DNA of 64,000 nucleotides from Arcuatula senhousia (lineage: Eukaryota; Mollusca; Bivalvia; Mytilida; Mytilidae), in the NCBI GenBank assembly GCA_963971305.1, contig OZ020304.1, positions 2,480,001 through 2,544,000 of the forward strand, in the 5' to 3' direction. Positions 1 to 10,800 of this stretch are shown in pieces (position 1 is the stretch's first letter; every line of letters starts with the position of its first letter). The translations under genes were made by a program, and so were the position numbers. Below the pieces are notes generated by a model, which was given only the letters and a program-made list of their open reading frames with translations, was not told where the DNA came from and did not search any database.

Positions 1-1088
1 TGAGCTTTTGGTTGTAATATTGACTGTGATGGTTCATCTTCCTCAGTTTCATAGTCATTGTCATCTTTATTGTCATCATTTTCACTGGTCACAGATACAT
101 TTTCTTGATTCTCATCCTTTGTTTCATCTTTTTCGTTGGATTCAAAGTCGTGTTCTACATCATTACTTTGTGAACATCTGAGAAAGTCTGGGCATTCAAG
201 CATTTTGTGTCCAGGCTTGTTGCATCTCCTGCATACCCATTCATTTGGACAAGAAAGGATGTTGTGACCTGTCTGTAGACATTTATTGCAAAGGAAGATG
301 TTTTCTTCCTTTGGTTGTCCATAGTGGTAAATTTTTGCCAGATATTTGCCAATTTTTAGTTCTTTTGGAAGCCAGGTTGTAAATCTCTTGCACAAGAGTA
401 TTCTGTCTCCTGTTTCACAGTTTGTTAATTTTCCATCTTCTCTTAGCCTCTGCCTAAACATTGATACGACTTCAATACCTCGTAATGTTACTGCTCTTTC
501 AATCTGACCATCTTCAGCCGAAAGGGGGACATTCATGACTTTGACTGAGATCAAGTCTGGGTTTCTGTCATTTCTGGGGCTTCGGGCATACAATGTAACA
601 TGCTTGTGTCTTAAAGTGATTCCTTCTGTCAACAGTTTCATCTTGTCGGCTTCATTATCCATATAGATTCGCCATACTTTGTAGACTCTCTGAATGCCTT
701 TGATGTGGTGTGCGGGCACAACTTCATCTATGGCCTTATATATCTCGGTGTGGGATAGCCAAAATTCTTTAGGGATGTTTTTTTCTTGACCGAGTACATC
801 TACCTCTTTGATGAATATGGGTTTTACTGTGTTTTGGTCATTGTTGTTCTCTTGATCAGATATTGATTTAGATGCTACTGTGGCGAAGGACGCCGCCATA
901 TTGTTTACATTGTTTTGATTGTCTATCACTCTATTTTCTATATTTTGGTGTCTATCAAGGTGTTTTGCTGTATTTTGAGTCTCAAGATCAAACGATGAAT
1001 AGCTGAATCCATCTTCTGACCAGCTTTCAGACATAGAAGTATGTTTTTCGTTCATATTTTCAATTATTTTCGAAGAGCTATTTGCCAT
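1..1088 (-). CDS. Zinc-knuckle (CCHC) protein, retroelement ORF1-like, partial
   Basis: An uninterrupted minus-strand frame of 362 codons starts at the ATG at 1088 (an in-frame TAA lies two codons upstream) and leaves the window still open. Near residues 267-280 and 287-300 there are two CCHC zinc knuckles, each C-x2-C-x4-H-x4-C, followed by an acidic Glu/Asp/Asn-rich tail. Upstream is a globular stretch without recognised motifs. CCHC knuckles of this kind bind single-stranded nucleic acid and are common in first ORFs of retrotransposons; the protein next to it would decide this, but it is outside the window. It lies inside the last visible alpha-SNAP intron, on the same strand. It could instead be a domesticated host gene. 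The intact reading frame suggests a recent or constrained copy. The frame and knuckles are seen directly; the retroelement origin is inference. Confidence 0.7.
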   Translation of the reverse strand, partial: MANSSSKIIENMNEKHTSMSESWSEDGFSYSSFDLETQNTAKHLDRHQNIENRVIDNQNNVNNMAASFATVASKSISDQENNNDQNTVKPIFIKEVDVLGQEKNIPKEFWLSHTEIYKAIDEVVPAHHIKGIQRVYKVWRIYMDNEADKMKLLTEGITLRHKHVTLYARSPRNDRNPDLISVKVMNVPLSAEDGQIERAVTLRGIEVVSMFRQRLREDGKLTNCETGDRILLCKRFTTWLPKELKIGKYLAKIYHYGQPKEENIFLCNKCLQTGHNILSCPNEWVCRRCNKPGHKMLECPDFLRCSQSNDVEHDFESNEKDETKDENQENVSVTSENDDNKDDNDYETEEDEPSQSILQPKA

Positions 1089-1134
1089 CAAACCTTAGTA
1101 AGGGCGGTTACTCTATTCCTCTACAATCCTCTGA

Positions 1135-1330
1135 ATGTACAATGTATATATGCTATTTTTCTTTATGGTATTAAAATGTATTTGCAATCAATCAATTACT
1201 TTTCTAAAGTATTTGCAATCAATCAAATACATTTCTAAAAACCCTGTATTTGCAATTGTAATGTATTTGGCATAATATGCAATGTAATTGAAAGTATTTA
1301 AATACATTTCAAAGTAATTGACCCCAACCC
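1135..1330. repeat. AT-rich degenerate repeat
   Basis: Variants of GTATTTGCAATCAATCAA and AAATACATTTC recur here and the block ends in CAACCCTGG. It lies directly upstream of the zinc-knuckle ORF, so it could be its element's leader or an independent dispersed repeat. The rest of the intron to 1728 shows nothing recognisable. Confidence 0.4.
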
Positions 1331-1728
1331 TGGTCACATGAAGATTAAGAAGGGCATGCAAACCCTAAAACTGGCAAATATCAGTTTTATGTGGCAAGAA
1401 TGATTACTTTTTCAAACTTAATTTGTAAAATAATTAGAAAAACTGCATTTCAATTGTAGATCATATAAATAACTGAAATATACATTTTTTTTAATGAAGA
1501 ATAAAATTTGTCCAAGTCAAAATGGCCAGATCTTGTTAAACAGGAAGTACATAAATTACAGTCCTAAAATCAAATTTCATAATTTTGAACCCCATGCTAA
1601 TGCTGCATATATGTGACAGTAGTTGGCTAAAAAATCTGTTACAATTTTTTCTACCTACCTAAACATCATCCAATGCCACAATTTTATAATCTGGATTTTT
1701 ACTTTGTGAAATACCCATAAATACACAC

Positions 1729-1813
1729 CTGTTCATACAATTCAATAGCCTTTTCATAATTTTCTAGTTGTGCAGAGAACTGTGCTACTTTAAGATAACA
1801 TTTATTTGCTGAA
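1729..1813 (-). CDS. NAPA: alpha-SNAP exon 7
   Basis: Encodes [12 protein letters not shown] and onward to AIELYEQ; acceptor TTTTTCAG, donor GTGTGT; leaves in phase 0. The next exon is not in the window. Confidence 0.94.
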
Positions 1814-4800
1814 CTGAAAAAGAAATAAACACAAACATCTTACACAGAGATTTGTTTTATTGTGCACTTGGATCTAGTAAATATTGAGGACCTAAGATTC
1901 TTTTTATCAATAGATACAGATGTGCTTAAATCCTATATTACATTTTACTTGTTTTAAGTGTTTTTTTATCTTTATTACTACCACTTGATTGTATTTTTGT
2001 GTAATGCATATCTAAACCATACCCCAAGTCAGTCATGTTTCTTCTGTAACCATATGTTTTGAAAAACTTTTGATGGTTATATATACAGAACTATATTGTG
2101 TAATGCAGCACATGTCCAAAGCTGTAGTAATACACAAAATACAACAAAATATTGATTCGGTATGGTCTTAAAAAAGAACAATAAAAAATCTGAACTCGTT
2201 ATATAAAACTTACGTTCCACGAAGACCATAACATGAGGAAAGAGAAACAGAATACAATGGACCCTCTGGAACCACCAACAGATGCAGGAGAAGTTCTCAG
2301 AACTACTCAGAACCTCAGCTACCATAGGACTCAACATACACAGAGGAAAGACTAAGATCCTGAAAGTTAATACCACCAACAATGAGCCAGTAAGCCTAAA
2401 CAGAGACCCACTAGATGAAGTAGAGTCATTCACATACCTTGGCAGTATAGTGGACAAACAAGGAGGTACAGATGCTGATGTCAAGACCAGAATCGGCAAA
2501 GCAAGAGGGGCATTCATCCAACTCAGAAACATATGGAATTCACAAGTCATCACCAGAAACACCAAGCTTCGACTTTTCAACTCGAACCTGAAATCAGTCC
2601 TCCTGTATGGTGCAGAAACCTGGAGATTTAGCCATAAGATCCAGACATTTGTAAACCAATGCCTTCACCGTATCCTTTCCATCCGCTGGCCTGAAACCAT
2701 CAGTAACAAGGAATTATGAAGACCAACAAGTGTCCAGTTGAAGAAGAGATCCATAGAAGAAGGTGGGGATGGCTTGGACATACCCTAAGGAAGCCGATAG
2801 GAAACATCACGAGACAGGCACTAACATGGACACCCCAAGGAAAGAGAAAACAAGGACGACCTAGAAACACCTGGAGAAGGGACCTGGAATCAGATGTTAA
2901 GCTGACAGGAAAGAAATGGGGACAACTGGAACAAACAGCAAAGAACAGGCAACGCTGGAGGACTATTGATGATGGCCTATGCACCAGAAGGAGCGAAAGG
3001 CCAAAGTAAGGTAAGTAATATTGTGTAATGCAGCACATGTCCAAAGCTGAAGTACCTTGATGTCACATCTTACAATCTTATTTTAACCAATTGATAGCTT
3101 ACCTATTAGATTCTTCACCTTTGAAGTAATCTGCCGACTGTTCATAATGAACAACAGCCTACAAATAAACAGCAGAAATACATTAAATATGGAACAATCA
3201 AAACTTTAAATATTGTCAACTGACTCAGGCAGTACTCCACAATTAGGAGTTTTTCACAGTATTGTATTTGTGGGTGGCCCCCGTGAACTTTTTTGTTAAA
3301 TGAAAATATTGATTTATTTTGGTCTTAAAAAAGAACTATAAAAAATCTGAACTCGTTATTATTACAAAATATTACGTTCCATGGTTATTGTTTTAAAGAA
3401 TAATTTCAAAAAAATCCAAATGATCATAAAGCATTGATTCCGGCTAGTGACCAGCGGATCGGCTTAAATTCAAATGTGGCATTTTTATTTTTTTTATTTT
3501 GAACAACCTTAGCGGAAAAAAGAGCCGAAGTCGGTTAGGTTTATTTGGCCTTAAAAGAAAGGAATGTTTTCATACTTCCTTTTCCTACATGTTACGTTTC
3601 ACCTGAACCGAAGGCTAGATTACTGGCAGCGCTCAAACAAGAGGCTCCCAGGATCCTGAATCGCTGACCTGGTTTTGATGTCAACCCTATATTGACTTTT
3701 GTAGAGCTAAATGAGCTGAACATTTAAGCAAGTAACAGCTTTTCTCTATCTTCTACAGTTTTCATTCTGTAGGCCCAAAACAAGAAAAACAGTTATTTAG
3801 GGACCATTACCCCTATAAGGGGTCATATGAAAACTTTAATCCTATGAAGACTTTTGTAGAGCTAAATGAGCTGAACATTTAAGCAAGCAGCAGCTTCTCT
3901 TTATCTGCTAGTTTTCATTCCATAGGCCAGAAATGAAAAAACGTTATTTTACCCTGTAGGGGCTGTAACCCATATAAGGGACCATCAGACAACTTTGACC
4001 CTATGGAGACTTTCGTACAGCTAAATGAGCTGAACATTTAAGCAAGCAGCAACTTTTCTTTATCTGTAATAGTTTTCAATCCATAGGCCAAAAACATGAA
4101 AAAATGCTATTTTTCACCTTTAAGGGGCTGTAACCCCTATAAGTTGACAACTTTGACCAAATAGAGACTTTTGTAGAGCTTTTGATGCTGAAGCAGTAAG
4201 GTGGCATAAGATTTAATCTATTTTTTATACTTTTGATTTACAAGCCAAAATAGTAGTCTGACCCCTCTGTTCTATTTTTAGTCACAGCAGTCATGTTATT
4301 TGGTCGGCAAAAAAAACATGATCCAGGTGAGCTAATAAAAAAGGATGATACAAAAACATGTTTTCAAAAATAAAATGTACTATCTGAAACTATTTCTACC
4401 AAAGAACCATTGTTTTACATCTATACTACTGTACCTTATCAATATCTCCAAGTTCTGTTTCATATATCTCTGCTATTGACGTGTGGTGTTTAGCAGCTAT
4501 TGAAAATCTGCCCTGTAAAAACAAGGATTCTTAACAGTCAACCACTTCACAAAAGAGGTTCATTAAATGTAATTTATTTATTTATACCGGATTGGTAAAC
4601 ATGTACTACAAACAAGGTGAATCCTTCTTCAGTTTGCAGTGTGTGAGTGTACCTTTGTGGTGCCCCCATCCCCATTAAGCCTGGAAATGAATCTTATACA
4701 TGAATCGAGTATTTCTCAACTTTTTTTTTCATTTTTTGGACTTTTCTAACGGACAGGCATTGCTTTTGAGACCATCCTAGCATATTATTTCTAGTACATG

Positions 4801-7800
4801 TATTACATGATATCGTCTGAGGTCTGATAAATAAATAATACCTAGTCATTGCCAAAAAATATAGAATTCATTTTGGCAAATTAGAATAGGGACAAATGCC
4901 AGGGATGACTAAGCATATCTGGCCTGTCTTGTGGAGAGTTCAGCAAAAGTCTATATTTTTTGTAATGATCTATGTATTGCGTTCATTCTGTCTATTATAA
5001 ACCACTATATTTTATAAAAAAAAAGATTAAAATCACTGGATTTTTTTAAAAATCAACTTTGGCAGAAAAATTTAGCACACAACATTCTGGTATAACCTCC
5101 ATTGAAACTGTTGTAATGTCTGGAACCAGTATTAAAAACGAAAGAATATGGAATATGTGCCAGAAAGACAAAATCCACATATTGATATTATTTTGATAAT
5201 TGTAAAACAGCAAAATTTCACTGCATGTTAAACACTTTTCTGGATTAACCTTCATCAGACACGCTAGGAGTAGAAAACTTGGAAAACCGGTAGAATATTA
5301 GACATGTTAGAATTGATAAAACAAAAACAGCAGCAAAAAATATTACAACAATGACCAGATAGATAACTTAATCAAATTTGAAATAAATAGCCAAATGTTG
5401 TCAAATTTTGGAAATATGTAAACTGTGTCTTTCCAACACATATTCCAGTACTCGAAAATATATAAGAGCATACATACAAGAACATGTAACTATTTTTTTC
5501 ATTTAACTAAAGGTTTATAAGGTTTGTATCCCAAATAATATTTTGTTTCATTTGACCTGTATATTTAATAACAAATCATGCCATTCCAAGATAAATACAC
5601 ATCTAACTTACCATATCTGTAAATATTTCTATAGCTTTCAATAAACAGTTGACAGCTTCTGCAAAATAAAAATAGTTTGTGTAACATATTGTTAAAAAAG
5701 AGTTTAAACATGTTCATATTTAAAACAGTTTGTTTAATGAAGATAAGTACTTATATAGAAAAAAATTAGTATGACAAAAATAATTTAATTGAAATTCAAA
5801 TTACAGTACATTGTATTAAATGGAACAATAGAATTACAGCCTATGTTCACAAGAAAAAAAAATGTCAAACCCATACAATGGCCCACCTAGTATTTTTATC
5901 TAGAATGGTAAAAATTTATCATTTTTTATGGCAATATTGTTTGTTTCACCCTAATTCATATGTACAAGCATAAGTTAGTTGACACAAACCTGTAGGACCC
6001 CCTTATCTCTTATAAAATAACGATGTTGACAAAAACCTGTTGGGTCCCCATTTTTATAACATGTTGTGTGTGTGTGTGTGTGCTGGTATTTATCACCCTT
6101 AATCAACACACCTGGGCCATGAGGGCGGTCCGTTTTAATGGTGGAGGAAACCGGAGTACCCAGAGGAAACCACCGACCTTGGACAGGTAACTGACAAACC
6201 TAATCACATACAGTTGGGGAAGTCCTTTTTTTTTTTATAAATACAAACGGGACTCGAAACTGTAAGTTCCCCCTTTTTATAACATGCTAAAGCATTAAGA
6301 TGACACAAACCTGTAGGGTCCCCCTTTTTATAGCACGTTGAAGCATTAAGATGACACAAACCTGTAGGGTCCCCCTTTTTATAACATGTTGAAGCATTAA
6401 GATGACACAAACCTGTAGGGTCCCCCTTTTTATAACATGTTGAAGCATTAAGATGACACAAACCTGTAGGGTTCCCCTTTTTATAACATGTTGAAGCATT
6501 AAGATGACACAAACCTGTAGGGACCCCCTTTTTATAACACGTTGAAGCATTAAGATGACACAAACCTGTAGGGTCCCCCTTTTTATAACATGTTGAAGCA
6601 TTAAGATGACACTAACCTGTGGGGTCCCCCTTTTTATAACACGCTGAAGCATTAAGATGACACTAACCTGTAGGGACCCCCTTTTTATAACATGTTGAAG
6701 CATTAAGATGACACAAACATGTAGGGTCCCCCTTTTTATAACATGTTGAAGCATTAAGATGACACAAACCTGTAGGGTCCGCCTTTTTATAACACGTTGA
6801 AGCATTAAGATGACACAAACCTGTAGGGTCCCCCCTTTTTATAACACGTTGAAGCATTAAGATGACACAAACCTGTAGGGTCCGCCTTTTTATAACACAT
6901 TGAAGCATTACGTTGACACAAACATGTAGGGTCCACCTTTTTATAAGACATTGAAGCATTACGTTGACACAAACATGTAGGGTCTGCCTTTTTATAACAT
7001 GTTGAAGTATTAAGATGACACAAACCTGTAGGGTCCCCCTTTTTATAACATGTTCAAGCATTAAGATGACACAAACCTGTAGGGTCCCCCTTTTTATAAC
7101 ATGTTGAAGCATTAAGATGACACAAACCTGTAGGGTTCCCCTTTTTATAACATGTTGAAGCATTAAGATGACACTAACCTGTGGGGTCCCCCTTTTTATA
7201 ACATGTTGAAGCATTAAGATGACACAAACCTGTAGGGTCCGCCTTTTTATAACACGTTGAAGCATTAAGATGACACAAACCTGTAGGGTCCCCCCTTTTT
7301 ATAACACGTTGAAGCATTAAGATGACACAAACCTGTAGGGTCCGCCTTTTTATAACACATTGAAGCATTACGTTGACACAAACATGTAGGGTCCACCTTT
7401 TTATAACACATTGAAGCATTACGTTGACACAAACATGTAGGGTCTGCCTTTTTATAACATTTTGAAGTATTAAGATGACACAAACCTGTAGGGTCCCCCT
7501 TTTTATAACATGTTGAAGCATTAAGATGACACTAACCTGTAGGGTCCCCCTTTTTATAACATGTTGAAGTATTAAGATGACACAAACCTGTAGGGTCCCC
7601 CTTTTTATAACAAGTTGAAGCATTATGTTGACACAAACCTGTAGGGTCCCCCCTTTTTATAACATGTTGAAGCATTAAGATGACACTAACCTGTAGGGTC
7701 CCCCTTTTTATAACATGTTGAAGCATTGACATATTCTGCTGCAGCCTGGTGTTTACTCTGTAGTTTCAACTGTATGATGGCAGCCTTACAAAAACACTGA

Positions 7801-10800
7801 CCTGCCTCTACAAAATCAAAATAATAATACAATAAAAATTTTCATGTCACAATAATAACTTCTATATAAATTTAAGTTTACACAAAAATAGTAATATATC
7901 ATTGATTCAGGATTTCTATGGGGCCATAAATTCGATGCTTTTTTTGGAATAAATTTTAAAATTGACAGATTTGATGACCACAGTTAAATTTCTTTTAAAA
8001 ATATACAGGAGAATATGGAACTAAACCCTCTAAAATATTTTTCAAGGAAACTCTCTTTGTCATAAAGATGAAATGATCTCGCATGACTGGTCATTTTAAA
8101 CAGGTGCGCTGCAAACCATTGTGACCAGTGATTGTTTACTAGTAATTCAATCAATTTATGACGATGTTTAAGCTCATGTTTAAAACATTAAGCTTTACAA
8201 CACTGAATAGTAAAAAAGACATGAAAGATGGTCTTACCTGAGCTGATCATGGAGATAATTAATCCTGTGTTTGTGTCCTGCATTGAATCAGTCATGATTT
8301 TCTGCCAGGTTTTTATATTATTATTAATTTTCTCCAGCCAATACTTCCATTAGATATATTGGTATACAGAAAATCTTCCAAAACCTGGCAGAAAAGGCTG
8401 ATCACTTTTGTTTATTTACTCTTTCCTGAAACGCGAACCAGGAAATGGTGTCACAGATTACGTAAAGCCAAAATATGTAATTTCGTCGCCGTCAAACGTT
8501 GTCACAAAATATTTCAACCCTTTTTCAGAATTACGAATGTTTCAGAATATTAGTAATTTGTTAGGGTATATTTTATTGATCCATGGTATTTTGACAATTA
8601 TCTTCTAAAGCTGTGTCCCATCTTACATGTCTTAGGTTGCACCTATTATCATATGAAAATAGATGTAAATTAAAGAAAAATGTTTTAAAAAACTATTCAT
8701 ACCAAAGTGATGGCAATGTGCATGTATACATATACATATTGGTTAATCATCCAGCTCAATGATATTTTAAAAACATCAAATAAAACATAGCTAGAGCTAC
8801 ATGTACTATGTACTTTCATTTGTTTGGGCATGGGAGTTTGAAAGAGCAAAACAACTTGAATCATACATGTATCATGTGCAATGTAAATCTGGTAACTTAC
8901 CTGCCCATTTCTTTGCCATTTTAAATGAGTTTGCAGCTCGTACATATAATTCACATGCTTCTTCTGTTTTACTGGATGAACTGAAACATAAACAGATGAA
9001 AACAAAGTAAAAAAAATTAGGTGGTTCAATATTTTCATTACATGAATCAGAATATGACAAATGTTTTAAACCTAAGGCAAGGTTTGACCATTTTCATGCT
9101 GAAAGTATCATTTAATTAGTATTACATACATTTTAATGATTTAAACAACATTAGTTGAGAACAGCTTTAAACATGTTAAAAATATCTGGCACATATGACA
9201 TGTCTACAAATATTAAAAGACCATTATAAGCATGATAACTACACTTAGAACATACATTTTGTAATGAGTCTGAGATGTGGAATAAGTGTATGTCTCACAA
9301 CCTTCATATCATGTAAACAGCAAGGCCAAAAAAAAAGTAGGTGAGTTTACTGTCACCCGACCCTACCTAATTTTTAACCCCATACCCTAAAGTTTTTTTG
9401 AGCATTTTCCATTAAGCACTGTTAAAGTCACAAAGCTGCCCCCATAGACTCAAGATAAAAAAAAATTATAAAAAAAAAAATAATTTCCTACCTACCGACC
9501 CTAAATTTTTTCAGCATGTGACAGTAAACACACATACTTTTTTGTTTGGCCCAATAAAAAAAAAATGCAATGGAAAACAACCAACAGCCTTCAATATAGT
9601 TCACTTCAGAAATCACCAACCATCACGCTGTCTTTTATTTTAGCGGTATGATCCAGTAATGTATTTTTTACATGTGTATCCAGTGTGTTTAGCACTCAAT
9701 TATCATCAATTCTTTTTACCCCATGAAATATTTTTTTTAAAAGCCTTAGTTGTATTTTTAAGTTTTAAGGGAGGAAACAGATCTTTGACAGATGCATACA
9801 TTGTAAATTGAAAATCAAGCAATTAAGTAAGAATGGGATTTCACTAATTTCTTGGAGTCACTTGCTTTGAACTAAGGTCTTAATTTTTGTCTTTTTTCAA
9901 TTAATTTGAAAATTCAATATGTAAAATCATTTGCATCAAACCCATATTCTTTTCCTACAATGTGGTCCAAATAATTAGGACATCTTGTAAGGCTTTTTTA
10001 TGATTTTTGTTGTTAAACCTTCCTGTTACAGAAAGGTGTTAAAAAAAATCCAAATGAAAATGTTAGCCTTCCACATAACAGCCTAATTATTTTGACAATT
10101 CATTTCCCAGCTAAGATGGATCCTGGTTCACAGATGTAGTTGTTGTAAACAAACTGTGCCCCTTGATCATGTTGATGGCATCTACATTTGTAGATGTTTG
10201 TAATTGTACAAAACTACAATCCTACTACACTGCCATATTTCTAGGGTAGGTCAACCCCAGCCTTAACTTGATAAAGAAATGATTTCTTTATACATATTTT
10301 CTGGGCTAAATGAGTCTGTAGGAAATGGAGTAGAGGCTTAAAGACAAAAAATGAAATGTGAATGGGAGCTTAGGAACCAACCTATTAGGGGTGTAACGAT
10401 TCACCGGTGCATCACGATATTTTATCCCACGATCCAGAAATCAATACATCTTTGACTTCACGATTCCGATCTGATCAAAAAATGTCATATCCATCTTTGG
10501 TAGGAAGATAAAAAAGTGAGCTTCCGGTGTCAACAATGGCACAAATCATTGTCTGTTTGACTGAAATAAAATCTTTTGCTTGAAAAGACTTTGGTTTACA
10601 GTCTATTTAACACATGAAAATTATACTTGAACTTCTTAAAAATAACCATCGATTTACAATGATATGACAAGCAGGTCTTTTGCAAGTTATGAATGTAAAA
10701 GGTATTGTGGTACGGATTGTGAGCCAGGTATTGTGATCTGTATCGGATCGTGGGGAAGTGGTATCGTTACACCCCTACAACCTATAAAATCTGACAATGT

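Noticed and set aside
6256..7730. CRISPR-like regular array
   Set aside because: The units are contiguous with no unique spacers, and the genome is eukaryotic.
6204..7732. Several long minus-strand frames (up to 200 codons) of repeating [16 protein letters not shown] and [15 protein letters not shown]
   Set aside because: They are readings of the 51-bp minisatellite in different frames, not proteins; only the exon 3 end portion is coding.
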